Origin: Treponema sp.
GTDB taxonomy: Bacteria; Spirochaetota; Spirochaetia; Treponematales; Treponemataceae
Assembly: GCA_016290335.1 (NCBI GenBank)
Contig: JAEETM010000003.1
Span: 21,945 to 85,944, forward strand
Length of the DNA: 64,000 nt
Reading direction: 5' to 3'
Numbering within the stretch: the stretch's first letter is position 1; each line of letters begins with the position of its first letter. Positions 1 to 8,717 of this stretch are shown in pieces. A program made the position numbers and the translations under genes. Below the pieces are notes generated by a model. That model did no database searches, was not told where the DNA came from, and was given only the letters and a program-made list of their open reading frames with translations.

Positions 1-3000
1 GCGGGCTCATCAAAGTGACGGATTTCTTCGGTAAAGATACCTTCGCGTTCAACAGTAATAAGGTAGTCACCTTTCTGCAGAGGGCTTTCCAGAAGAATCT
101 GTGCTTTGTCACCAGGATTGTAAAGGCTCTGGTCTGGAGTAAGTGTAAGCTCTTCGGAGTCGCTGCTGCCATGCCAGGCCATTCCGCTGCCGGTAACATA
201 GAAACCAATTGAGCTAATTACATTGTTGCCTTTTTTATCTTTGCCAGTTATTTCAAGAGTGTACCAGCCAGTATTTTTTGGTGTTAGTGTAAGCAAACCG
301 CTGTCTGTAATCTGAACTGTTCCTTTTTCATCTTCAACTTCTGTTTTTTCATAACGGGCGTAAACAGAATTAGAAATACTCTGCTCGTGAACCATTGTCC
401 ATTCATCATGCTTAAGAACATATTCAAGGCTTGCGGCCTTTCTTCCTGCTTCTGAAGCTCCAAGCTTTTCGCCCTCAGTATTTACAAGAATATAAGGGAA
501 CTCAAGAGCCTGATCTTTTTTAGCAAAGCCAGAAACATTGCGGGCTTTCTTTAAACCAACATAGAAGGTAGAAGGGTGAACAGTAACATTAGAAGAAGCC
601 ATAATTGTCTGATTGGAAACATCTGTTACATTTGCTTCAACCCTGTAGTCGTAAGTAAGACCATCGGTAATCTTTTCGGAATTACAAGAAAGCTGTGCCG
701 TTCCGCGTGAAGAAAGCTTACCTTTTTCATCAGAATAGTAGGTTCTCCAGGAATACTGATTATATGGACCATACTGATAATCTTTTGTTTCAGGATTTTC
801 TGTTGTAAAGTTTCTTCCCTGCTTGTACCAGCTTGCTTCGTAATTGGCACCATTCAAGGCACCGCCTGCAAGATAGTCTGCCGAAAGCTCTGCCGAAACT
901 TTATCTCCACCGTGGAAGGTCATGTCGGAAGCTTTTACAGAAGCTTCAATTTTCAGGCGTTCAAACTCGGCAACGGTAAAGTAACAGGTTTCGCCATATT
1001 CGTTTCCAGTCTGGTCGCAACGAGTAAATCTTATATAGTAGTGACCAGGAGCTGCATCATCAGGGAGTTTAAAGGAATCGTAGAAGCCGCCACTTGTAGA
1101 AGTTACTCCGCTCTTTGTGTAAATTGGGGCTGGTTTAGGCCAGGTGTTTTCTGTAACTTCAATTGAGTAAGGACTTGTGTGGGCTTTTATTGTTCCCAAA
1201 AGCTGGTCTCTGTCTATTCCTCGGAAGGTTACGGTTTCGCCAGGTTTGTAAAGTCCGCGGTCTACAAACATAAAGGTTCTTTGTACAGGTTTTCGAACAC
1301 GCCATTTTCTTTCTGTAGAAATATCAAAGTTCCAGGAGTAATGAGAGTTAGGTACGAATAAGGCCTTGTCGCTGCCATTCTTTACCATAACCATCATTTT
1401 GTCGTTGTAAAGATTTGCAGAGCGTTGTTCCAGATTTCTAATTTGTGCTTCTGTTAGAGTGATAACGCACATACCGTTTGAATCAGTTTTGCTGGAAGTA
1501 ATAAGATCTTCTACCATGCTGAAGTTTTCTGTAGGATAGAAAAGGTATACATCTGCATCGGCAACAGCTTTTCCGCTAGAAAGGCTTCTTACCATTAATA
1601 CTGCCTTGTTTAAGCCTAAGCGGGCGGTAATTCCTAAGTCGGTAACCTGAACTGTTGTGGTGTAAGTGTTGCGTTCAGTTTCCCATTCATCATCCCAGTA
1701 GCTGTAGTAATCTCTGGAATAGAAGGCGTCGAATTTAACAAAACCGTAACCGTCGTGTAAGAAAGGTTCAAAGTCAATTTCCTGGAACATTCTTGTGTTC
1801 TTTTTTGTTGTTGAAATTACTTCTGCACCGCTTGGAACAATGTATTCATCATTTTTCCAGAAAGAAGAAGATAAATCATAAGGATTAGCAGTTGAAGCAA
1901 CTGTATAGAAGGATTCGGGATTAAGGTTCTGATATTCAAACAAAATCTTATGCGGGAACTGAGCTTCCAGCATTTTTGCACCATAATCAAGAAAGCGTAT
2001 ATAGGCAACAGCATTGCGAACGGTAAAGTTATAGGATGAGCGGCCTGAAAGCTGAATTGACTGACCATAAACATCTTTTATGCCGTCTGCAAAAGTGATT
2101 TTGTGTTCTTCGTTAAAGGAAATTGGAAGATTATAAAGCGTGAGTGTATTATCGTAGATTTCAATGTTGTCTTTGGTAAGCTTATAATCAAAGTCGAACT
2201 TGATGTTGTCTATGATTGTTTTTTCATCCGGTGACTGTGTAAACGATATTCTTAAAGGATTTGTTTTCTGGCCTTCGGAATAATCTGTGTAATCTGCAAC
2301 GCTTGAAATTTTAAAAGGCTGAAGTGTTTTGTAAGAATGTTCTTTGTCTCCGCCTTTAAGGGAAACGATTACAGAATTATTGTATGGGATTGGGCTTGTA
2401 ATTGTAATGATGTAGGAATCTGTTTTTTGTGCAGCTTCATCACAGCGAACTTCATAATATGGATAGCCCCAGGAATACATTTCCGGTTTATAAAGCGGTT
2501 CGGCGGTAAAGGTTGCCTTCTGATTTCCTATCTTGATAGAAAGAAGTTCATTCAATCTTGCAGGAGTAATCATGTAATTCAAGCCAAGGTAAATGCGTTT
2601 GTCATAAGGAGGAAGCGCACCTGTAATGCCCGAATATTCGTATTCTCCCTTTGAGTTGTAGCCACCCTGAATCCTTTTGATTGAAACTTGGTCGGCTTTT
2701 GTCTTGAAGGTTGTCTGACCTTTGAGCGGGGTTCCGCCAAGAGATTTTGTATCTTTGCTGATTGTGATTGTGTACTCTGTTGCAGGGTCGGCAGCTTCTT
2801 CTGCTTCGAATGCAAGATGCTTTGTACCATACCAGCGGAAAACGCCCTTTAAGGCCGGTGTGATTGTCATTATGTCTGATTTGTCGGTTGGGTCGGTGAG
2901 GGCGGCTAAAGAACGTACAGGCTGAGAGAAAACAACATAGAATGAAGCATTTTCGGAGTCGGCAATAACTCTTCCCTGTGGGCCCCAGTCGGTAACCGTA

Positions 3001-3467
3001 AACGGAATCTTAGGGTTTTCTGCTTCTTCGAGTGTAGAATCATTGTTTTTTACAGTGATTTTCTGCCTGTTTGTTTTGTAAGGTGTTTTGTATTCAGAAA
3101 GTGACCTTAAACCTGGAACTACAGATTCACTCTTTTCTTTTGAAGCTCCTTTTTCTTTTTTGTCGGCTTTTTCGGTAGCTGCTTTTTCTGGAGCTTGAGA
3201 AGTGTAATCAGGTTTCATAAAAGCCATAAGGGAATTGTAGGAAACAAGATTGTCTTCTCCGGTTTCCAGTACCATATTAGCCTTGTAGCCGGAGCTGGCG
3301 GATTTTTTGCTTTCCTGCTTTTCAGAGCCGGTGCTTGAGGCGGTTCCATCTGTTCCAGCTGAGGCACCTGCTTTTTTACAGCCGGTAAAGCTTGTAAGGC
3401 TTGCTGCAAGAAGGGTAGTTGCGGCAAAAACAGTTAAAAATGCTTTAGAGAATCTTTTAATTTTCAT
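1..3467 (-). CDS. Alpha-2-macroglobulin family lipoprotein (C-terminal part beyond the left edge)
   Basis: The reading frame starts at an ATG at 3467, with GAGGAA just upstream, and stays open for 1155 codons to the left edge, so only the N-terminal part is present. The first 30 residues form a lipoprotein signal peptide ending in SFTGC (Cys30). Then comes a Ser/Lys/Glu-rich linker and a run of beta-sandwich domains. Stretches such as 'DRGLYKPGETVTFRGIDRD' match the MG2/MG3 region of bacterial alpha-2-macroglobulins (YfhM type). Those proteins are membrane-anchored protease traps, often considered part of periplasmic defence with PBP1C. The thioester motif, if present, would lie outside the window. 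The gene is last in an operon with the two genes upstream, 16 bases from its neighbour. Family assignment is fairly firm; the target protease is unknown. Confidence 0.82.
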   Translation of the reverse strand, partial: MKIKRFSKAFLTVFAATTLLAASLTSFTGCKKAGASAGTDGTASSTGSEKQESKKSASSGYKANMVLETGEDNLVSYNSLMAFMKPDYTSQAPEKAATEKADKKEKGASKEKSESVVPGLRSLSEYKTPYKTNRQKITVKNNDSTLEEAENPKIPFTVTDWGPQGRVIADSENASFYVVFSQPVRSLAALTDPTDKSDIMTITPALKGVFRWYGTKHLAFEAEEAADPATEYTITISKDTKSLGGTPLKGQTTFKTKADQVSIKRIQGGYNSKGEYEYSGITGALPPYDKRIYLGLNYMITPARLNELLSIKIGNQKATFTAEPLYKPEMYSWGYPYYEVRCDEAAQKTDSYIITITSPIPYNNSVIVSLKGGDKEHSYKTLQPFKISSVADYTDYSEGQKTNPLRISFTQSPDEKTIIDNIKFDFDYKLTKDNIEIYDNTLTLYNLPISFNEEHKITFADGIKDVYGQSIQLSGRSSYNFTVRNAVAYIRFLDYGAKMLEAQFPHKILFEYQNLNPESFYTVASTANPYDLSSSFWKNDEYIVPSGAEVISTTKKNTRMFQEIDFEPFLHDGYGFVKFDAFYSRDYYSYWDDEWETERNTYTTTVQVTDLGITARLGLNKAVLMVRSLSSGKAVADADVYLFYPTENFSMVEDLITSSKTDSNGMCVITLTEAQIRNLEQRSANLYNDKMMVMVKNGSDKALFVPNSHYSWNFDISTERKWRVRKPVQRTFMFVDRGLYKPGETVTFRGIDRDQLLGTIKAHTSPYSIEVTENTWPKPAPIYTKSGVTSTSGGFYDSFKLPDDAAPGHYYIRFTRCDQTGNEYGETCYFTVAEFERLKIEASVKASDMTFHGGDKVSAELSADYLAGGALNGANYEASWYKQGRNFTTENPETKDYQYGPYNQYSWRTYYSDEKGKLSSRGTAQLSCNSEKITDGLTYDYRVEANVTDVSNQTIMASSNVTVHPSTFYVGLKKARNVSGFAKKDQALEFPYILVNTEGEKLGASEAGRKAASLEYVLKHDEWTMVHEQSISNSVYARYEKTEVEDEKGTVQITDSGLLTLTPKNTGWYTLEITGKDKKGNNVISSIGFYVTGSGMAWHGSSDSEELTLTPDQSLYNPGDKAQILLESPLQKGDYLITVEREGIFTEEIRHFDEP

Positions 3468-3483
3468 ACACTATTCCTCACTT

Positions 3484-4407
3484 TTATTTCAACATTCCAT
3501 TTAGATCAGCCTGCTTGTAGCTCCAGCGGATGGTAGCAAGGGCGTATTTGAGCTGCGATTCGGGCATAAAAACATAATATTTTCGGTCGCCAGAAGTCAG
3601 GAGCATAACGGTGTCGGTAACGGATGAAACAGCTGTGAGCACTCCAAGCGGGAACTCTACGTTTTGGGTTTTATCCATTATAACAACACGCTGATTTGTA
3701 ACAATCAAATCACCTTCATTATCCTTCTGATTTGTTTCTGTTGCAAATATTATTTTCTCCTCTTTATTTAACCGCAATTTTAAGAAATGCACTATAGGGA
3801 TTTTTGCGTCATCTGAAAGCGGGAGCTTGTATTTGTTTGTGTCTACATAAGGGTTTTCGTAATGCGGTTTGCGGTTATTACGGATATTCTGCCAGATTAT
3901 GAGGAAAAGCATAAACAGGAAAAACAGGATTGAATAAAAAAGTCTGCCTGATTTGCCGTTTTTGTTCCTTTTGAGAGAAAGAGGCAGCTGTTCTTCGTTC
4001 GGTTCAGACTGGTTTTTCTTATCTTTTGATTTTTTTCGGGAATTGTTATTGCTGTTTTCCGGGAGTTCAAGCGTTTCGCCCTTTGTTGAAATTAGGGAGT
4101 CGGTCTGGGACTGTCCCTCTGAATACTGAATTGGAAGGGGAAGTCCGTTTTTGTTGTTTGCAGGCTCAAAAAGGAGCATAAAAAGAATACCGGCAATATA
4201 AAGTGGACCAAGCACGGAAGAAAGAATAACCTTGAGCTTTGTTTTCCAGTTTGTTGAAGTCCACATAACTGCCAGTCCGATAGGAATCAGGATTATAGTA
4301 GCGAGACAAACTATAGTGATGATGGATTTTGTCTTGTCGGAGATTGTGATTTTTGCTGTTGACGAGTTTGTTGAATTGTCGTTTTTTTTACTTCTTTTAT
4401 TGTTCAT
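3484..4407 (-). CDS. Membrane protein with PH-like C-terminal domain, unknown function
   Basis: 307 residues. A Ser/Asn/Lys-rich N-terminus is followed by two membrane segments (about residues 28-50 and 62-84), a charged linker rich in Lys/Asn/Gln, a third hydrophobic segment (about 155-173) and a soluble C-terminal domain. In that domain 'EGDLIVTNQRVVIMD' followed by a hydrophobic strand and a helix resembles the bacterial PH-like fold (bPH/YvbH type). Its start codon overlaps the end of the ABC ATPase gene by 11 bases, suggesting translational coupling, and the alpha-2-macroglobulin gene follows directly. I do not recognise a specific family; the PH-like call is from pattern only. Confidence 0.7.
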   Translation of the reverse strand: MNNKRSKKNDNSTNSSTAKITISDKTKSIITIVCLATIILIPIGLAVMWTSTNWKTKLKVILSSVLGPLYIAGILFMLLFEPANNKNGLPLPIQYSEGQSQTDSLISTKGETLELPENSNNNSRKKSKDKKNQSEPNEEQLPLSLKRNKNGKSGRLFYSILFFLFMLFLIIWQNIRNNRKPHYENPYVDTNKYKLPLSDDAKIPIVHFLKLRLNKEEKIIFATETNQKDNEGDLIVTNQRVVIMDKTQNVEFPLGVLTAVSSVTDTVMLLTSGDRKYYVFMPESQLKYALATIRWSYKQADLNGMLK

Positions 4408-5218
4408 GTGTTACCTGCAATTTATTATAGATTTGATGTGTGTAAGTGCGCAAGTTTGTGCCAAAGGCTTTTGAAAGGTTTTGCTCAGTAAAGATTTCTT
4501 CTGTTGGGCCAAAAAGGAAGCTGTTGTTTGGGCTGAGCAAGGCCATTTTTTTTGAGTAGAGGGCGGCAAGGTTTACATCGTGAATAGAAAGGAGAATGCC
4601 TATGTTTTTCTTTTCTGCCAGGGATTGTAAGAGCTCAAGCAGCTTTGGTTCGTAAACAAAATCTATGTTGGCAGCCGGTTCGTCAAGGAGCATAAAGGCG
4701 GGCTGCTGAGTAAGGGCACGGGCAATTCTAACTTTTTGGAATTCGCCACCGGAAAGTGAATGAATTGTGCGGTTTGTAAAGTCGGAAAGTCCAAGCTCGT
4801 TCAGGCTTTCCCGGGTGATTTCTTCATCTTCATCGGAATACCAGCCGTTTTTGGAATAGGCAAAGCGCCCTTGGAGGACAAAATCAAAAACTGTAAAATC
4901 CCAGGTAGAAGCTTCTGTCTGCTGCATATAGGCAATTTTTTTTGCCCGTTCTTTTTGCGAAAGTGATGAAAGTGGGATTAAATTGTGAGGTTCATTTTCG
5001 TCTTTGCTGATGAGGACTGTCCCCGTCTGGATTTTCAGGCTTTTTTCCGCAAGCGATGCAAGAACGGAAAGCAGGGTGGATTTACCACTTCCATTAGGTC
5101 CGCACAGGCAGACAAAATCACCAGAAAAGAGAGAAAAGTTTATATTGTTCAGAACGAGTTTTGCACCATAACCTTTTGCACCATAGCCGGCAGAAAGGCT
5201 CTCGCACTTTAATTCCAT
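4397..5218 (-). CDS. ABC transporter ATP-binding protein, iron-siderophore/cobalamin type
   Basis: 273 residues from the ATG at 5218; a TTG six codons upstream is less likely. Walker A is GPNGSGKST, the signature is LSGGEFQKVRIARAL, Walker B is FMLLDEPAA and the switch His is in SIHDVNL. These are typical of FecE/BtuD/FhuC-like ATPases that drive uptake of iron chelates, haem or B12 through a FecCD-type permease. No permease or binding protein is adjacent; a FecCD permease and binding protein without an ATPase lie about 16 kb away (21.1-23.2 kb) and are candidate partners. The N-terminus carries a tandem GYGAK duplication. A TATAAT box ends six bases before the ATG with no clear ribosome binding site. 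Confidence 0.87.
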   Translation of the reverse strand: MELKCESLSAGYGAKGYGAKLVLNNINFSLFSGDFVCLCGPNGSGKSTLLSVLASLAEKSLKIQTGTVLISKDENEPHNLIPLSSLSQKERAKKIAYMQQTEASTWDFTVFDFVLQGRFAYSKNGWYSDEDEEITRESLNELGLSDFTNRTIHSLSGGEFQKVRIARALTQQPAFMLLDEPAANIDFVYEPKLLELLQSLAEKKNIGILLSIHDVNLAALYSKKMALLSPNNSFLFGPTEEIFTEQNLSKAFGTNLRTYTHQIYNKLQVTHEQ

Positions 5219-5224
5219 AAGGTA

Positions 5225-5230
5225 ATTATA
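5225..5230 (-). promoter_or_regulatory. Candidate -10 box for the ABC ATPase operon (leaderless spacing)
   Basis: TATAAT on the minus strand, followed by six bases and then ATG. No convincing -35 box at 16-18 bases and no Shine-Dalgarno. The spacing would put transcription start at or next to the A of the start codon. Confidence 0.4.
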
Positions 5231-5329
5231 GTGCAAAAAAGAGCATTTCTTCTATATATAATTGCTGATAGGGTGGTGGTCAAACACATTATAACTAACT
5301 TAATTATAATATGGCTCCCGGTCGTGATT

Positions 5330-5434
5330 CATAGGGCAAAATCGCGCAATATTGCGCTAGACGCTGCTTGTGGTATAGGAACTATTTAAATGCCGCTCTC
5401 GCGGCATCCACAAGCAGAGTCTTTTTGCCCTATG
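5330..5434. repeat. Long nested inverted repeat between operons
   Basis: The outer arms CATAGGGCAAAA and TTTTTGCCCTATG enclose a second pair GCTGCTTGTGG / CCACAAGCAG and an innermost GCCGC/GCGGC hairpin. A separate perfect palindrome GCGCAATATTGCGC sits in the left half. The element fills most of the gap between the ABC ATPase operon and the SDR operon. It has no coding potential. It resembles dispersed intergenic palindromic elements and could also act as a terminator or RNA processing site. Confidence 0.6.
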
Positions 5435-5488
5435 TCTCACTCCCTTGCGCCCATTTTATGTGAATAAGTTATAATGCGTTTGCCAATT

Positions 5489-6235
5489 TTATTTAAATAG
5501 CTGTTGAAACCCTTTTGCCTTTTCAACGGCTTCTTCCAGCGTCATGCCAACAAAGGCCTGAGCCCCAAGGTTTCGGCCGCTGAGCTTGTCGTCTATAAAA
5601 GCACCTACTACAATACCTGGGATTACGCTGTCTGGGTCGTTTGGAGCATTTGGGCCTCCTAAATCTGTGCGGCACCAGCCCGGGTCGGTAAGGTTGATGC
5701 AGACATTTGTGCCATCCAGTTTACCGGCAAGGTCGGAGGTGACTTTGTCTAAAGCGGCTTTACTTGCACTGTAGCCGGCCTGTTCAGGTTCGTTGCGGAT
5801 TCCACTTGTTGTGTTGATTACACGGCCCCAGCCACGTTCAATCATCTTTGGAATAAAGTGGTAGCAGAGCATCATTGGAGCGATTGTGTTGATTACAAAG
5901 CTTGTTGAATAATCCTCGGCGGGAGTTTTCCAATAATCGGTGCGGTATGCAATCTGAACGGCAGCATCGTTGAATAAGATGTCTACAGGCTTTCCGCGGC
6001 TTTCAATTTCTTTAATCATTGCTTCTACCTGTGAAAGGTCACTCAATTCGGCGGCAACATCAAAAGCTTCTACGCCCATTGCGCGAACTTCTGCAAGTAC
6101 TGCAGCTGTGTGGTCAAGTGAGCGGCTGTGCAAGATTAAGTTGCAGCCCTTGCCGGCCATAAACTTAGCGATTCTGTATCCAATTCCTCTGTTGGCACCT
6201 GTTACGAGCGCCCATTTTCCTTTTACATCTGTCAT
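5489..6235 (-). CDS. Short-chain dehydrogenase/reductase
   Basis: 248 residues, the usual size for a classical SDR. The NAD(P)-binding motif TGANRGIG lies at residues 13-19, an NDAA version of the NNAG motif at 89-92, and the catalytic residues are Asn116, Ser144, Tyr155 and Lys159 (YSASK). The substrate cannot be read from the sequence. The start overlaps the end of the upstream epimerase-like gene by four bases, and an iron alcohol dehydrogenase heads the same operon, so a small redox module for carbonyl or alcohol substrates is likely. Two class-mates in one operon suggest sequential reduction or oxidation of one metabolite, which is inference. Confidence 0.88.
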   Translation of the reverse strand: MTDVKGKWALVTGANRGIGYRIAKFMAGKGCNLILHSRSLDHTAAVLAEVRAMGVEAFDVAAELSDLSQVEAMIKEIESRGKPVDILFNDAAVQIAYRTDYWKTPAEDYSTSFVINTIAPMMLCYHFIPKMIERGWGRVINTTSGIRNEPEQAGYSASKAALDKVTSDLAGKLDGTNVCINLTDPGWCRTDLGGPNAPNDPDSVIPGIVVGAFIDDKLSGRNLGAQAFVGMTLEEAVEKAKGFQQLFK

Positions 6236-7227
6236 TTTGTTTTCTCCACAATTTCATCACACCATTTGTCAAAATCAGGGTCTTCTACCTGACACTCCGG
6301 ATGTGACATTACATATTCTACTGTTTCGCGGATTCCCTGATCGGCGCGTTTTGTTGCAACAAAGTCCGGCACAAGAGCCTTAAGCTTGCTGCAGTCAAAA
6401 ACAACTGAGTTTGCCTTGTCGCCAATCAAACTGCCTGTAAAATCATAATTTGAATGCGCGGCAAGATAGGCCGAAGAAACATAAACCGGCTTAAGCTCTA
6501 CGCCAAGTGCATCTGCAATACTCTGATAAATCTGATTCCAGGTAACGCTTTCATCACTCATAATCTGAACAGCTTCGCCAATTGCGTGAATGTTTCCCAT
6601 CAAGCCGACAAAGCCCTTTGCAAAGTCGGAATTGTGGGTAAGTGTCCAAAGACTTGTGCCATCTCCGTGGATAATTACAGGTTTCCCTTCTTTAATTCGT
6701 TTTACAACCTGGTAGCTGCCCTTATCTCCGTGAACACCAAGTGGTACCGAGCGTTCATCGTAAGTGTGGCTCGGGCGGATTATGGTGATAGGGAAGGCTT
6801 CGTCGCGGTAAAGCTTCATCAGATAGTCTTCACAGGCAATTTTGTTACGGGAATATTCCCAGTAAGGATTTGCAAGCGGTGTTTTTTCGCTGATGATGTA
6901 GTTGCCGCATGGTTTCTGGTAAGCAGAAGCTGAGCTGATATACATAAACTGGCGTACTTTGCCTTTAAGAAGGCGGTAGTCGCGTTCCAGCTGTGACGGC
7001 ACAAAACCGATAAAGTCGCAGGCTACGTCGAACTGCATGCCTTCGAGCTTTCTGGAAGCGGCGGCTTCATCATTTATATCAACGGTGATAAAGTGGGCGC
7101 CTTTAAGACGCGGGTCGTTATTGCGGTTTCCACGGTTAATAAGATACAATTCCCATCCTTTTTCTAAAAGCAGTTTGGAAATTGCCATGCTGATTGTACC
7201 GGTTCCGCCAATGAATAATGCTTTCAT
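6232..7227 (-). CDS. NAD-dependent epimerase/dehydratase (extended SDR)
   Basis: 331 residues. The N-terminal Rossmann motif is GGTGTIS (residues 7-13). The serine loop is 'YISSASAY' and the catalytic YxxxK is in EYSRNKIACE. C-terminal substrate-domain features follow ('IIRPSHTYDERSVP'). The family contains sugar-nucleotide epimerases and reductases; this one ends in a region typical of the atypical NAD-binding SDRs that are often annotated only as epimerase/dehydratase. It lies 17 bases after the iron alcohol dehydrogenase and overlaps the next SDR gene by four bases, so all three are probably co-transcribed. Exact substrate unknown. Confidence 0.85.
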   Translation of the reverse strand: MKALFIGGTGTISMAISKLLLEKGWELYLINRGNRNNDPRLKGAHFITVDINDEAAASRKLEGMQFDVACDFIGFVPSQLERDYRLLKGKVRQFMYISSASAYQKPCGNYIISEKTPLANPYWEYSRNKIACEDYLMKLYRDEAFPITIIRPSHTYDERSVPLGVHGDKGSYQVVKRIKEGKPVIIHGDGTSLWTLTHNSDFAKGFVGLMGNIHAIGEAVQIMSDESVTWNQIYQSIADALGVELKPVYVSSAYLAAHSNYDFTGSLIGDKANSVVFDCSKLKALVPDFVATKRADQGIRETVEYVMSHPECQVEDPDFDKWCDEIVEKTK

Positions 7228-7244
7228 ATTTTTCTCCCGACAAT

Positions 7245-8429
7245 CTATATTTTAGCCTTTACAGCAAGCTTATATATTTCTGCAATATCTTCAGAACTCA
7301 ATTTTACAAATCCACCGGTTCTTCCGCCTTCCGGCAAGCCAAACTTCTTAACAAGTGTTGGAATATCTTCTTCTTTAGCTCCAAGCTCTGCAAAGTTGAT
7401 TGGCATGCCAATACTGCGCAAGAACTCGCGGAAACATCTGATTCCTTCAAGAACTGTGCTTTCAGGATCTGCAAAATCCATCTTACAGCCCCAAACCCGG
7501 GTTGCCCACTGAGCAAAACGCATTACATCGTGTTTGTAAACAAACTCCATCCAGGCTGGCATTATTACTGCAAGGCCGGCACCGTGAGCACAATCATACA
7601 AACCGCTAAGCTCGTGCTCAATTCCGTGACTGTTCCAATCCTGGTCGCGGCCAACACCAACAATGTTATTGTGAGCAACCATTCCGGCCCACATAATGTT
7701 AGCGCGCGCCTCATAATCATCTGGATTTGCAATTACTTTTGGAGTTTCGTGAATCATTGCAAGCAGAACGCCTTCGCACAGACGGTCGGTTGTTTCTACG
7801 TTCTTTGTATTTGTAAAATATCGTTCGCAAACGTGTGCCATAATGTCTGTTGCACCGCAGGCTGTCTGGTAAGGTGGCAATGTCTGTGTTAAAGCCGGGT
7901 TCAAAATAGAAAAGCGAGGTCGCAACATGTCATTTCCAAAGCCGCGTTTTATCATTCCATCCTTTTTTGTGATTACTGTATCTGGAGAACCTTCGCTGCC
8001 AGCTGCTGCAATTGTTAAAATAGTTGCAACAGGAAGTGCCGCTTTTGGCTGGGCAATATAGCTGTAAAAATCCCAGAAATCTCCATCATAGCAGACACCA
8101 AGAGCAATAGCCTTTGCACTGTCAATTACAGAACCGCCGCCAACTGCAAGAATAAAATCAACATCATTTTTCTTGCACAAATCTATTCCTTCGTAAACTA
8201 AATCATCAAGTGGATTAGGATGAACGCCGCCAAGCTCAACAAAATCAATCCCTGCAGCTTTAAGAGAAGCGCGAACCCTGCCAAGTAAGCCTGATTTTTC
8301 AGCCGATTTTCCACCAAAATGGAGCAAAACTTTGGAACCGCCGAACTCTTTTACAAGCGCCCCCGCCTGATTTTCCGTATCCTTTCCAAAAACAAATTTT
8401 GTAGGACTGTAAAAAGTAAAATTATTCAT
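7245..8429 (-). CDS. Iron-containing alcohol dehydrogenase (butanol dehydrogenase/YqhD-like)
   Basis: 394 residues, full length for group III metal-dependent alcohol dehydrogenases. The nucleotide motif GGGSVIDSAKAIA is present, as are the metal-ligand regions 'TDIMAHVCERY' and 'GIEHELSGLYDCAHGAG'. Such enzymes reduce aldehydes to alcohols with NAD(P)H in fermentative bacteria and end redox balancing or aldehyde detoxification. First gene of a three-gene minus-strand operon with two SDR genes. Its upstream region is filled with hairpin repeats (8531-8652). Confidence 0.9.
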   Translation of the reverse strand: MNNFTFYSPTKFVFGKDTENQAGALVKEFGGSKVLLHFGGKSAEKSGLLGRVRASLKAAGIDFVELGGVHPNPLDDLVYEGIDLCKKNDVDFILAVGGGSVIDSAKAIALGVCYDGDFWDFYSYIAQPKAALPVATILTIAAAGSEGSPDTVITKKDGMIKRGFGNDMLRPRFSILNPALTQTLPPYQTACGATDIMAHVCERYFTNTKNVETTDRLCEGVLLAMIHETPKVIANPDDYEARANIMWAGMVAHNNIVGVGRDQDWNSHGIEHELSGLYDCAHGAGLAVIMPAWMEFVYKHDVMRFAQWATRVWGCKMDFADPESTVLEGIRCFREFLRSIGMPINFAELGAKEEDIPTLVKKFGLPEGGRTGGFVKLSSEDIAEIYKLAVKAKI

Positions 8430-8530
8430 ATTTATGTAACTCCTATGTTAAATATCTTCCTTAATAAAGAGTAAATCAGGAATCCCTTAAAAGGTAGGTC
8501 ACTTTCTCTAATATAATGGAATAAATATGT

Positions 8531-8652
8531 TTTAAAGAAACGCGAGCAGTCGCGCAGCGTTTCATAGAATTGCAAAATAGAAGAATTGTTGAGCCTCGCG
8601 AAACAATTCATCATTTATGAAAGAAACACGAACAGTGCGCAGTCTTTCATAA
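8531..8652. repeat. Three tandem hairpins, first one a dispersed repeat also found at 50.8 kb
   Basis: Hairpin one (8537-8563) has arms GAAACGC/GCGTTTC. Hairpin two (8583-8609) has arms GAATTGTT/AACAATTC. Hairpin three (8615-8652) has arms TTATGAAAGA/TCTTTCATAA. The loops share a related G/C-rich core (CGAGCAGT.. and CGAACAGTGCGCAG). The segment 8531-8578 is almost identical, in inverted orientation, to 50785-50830, differing by one inserted base in the core. It occupies the 288-base gap between two divergent transcription units and holds no believable gene. Confidence 0.65.
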
Positions 8653-8717
8653 TAAAATTTGATTTTTACCTATATTTGATTTATCATTAAATATTATTGA
8701 AAAATCGGGAGTTGGTT

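Noticed and set aside
8432..8614. Minus-strand reading frame of 60 codons in the hairpin region
   Set aside because: It is made of the dispersed repeat (the same QFYETLR translation appears at 50.8 kb) and has no ribosome binding site.
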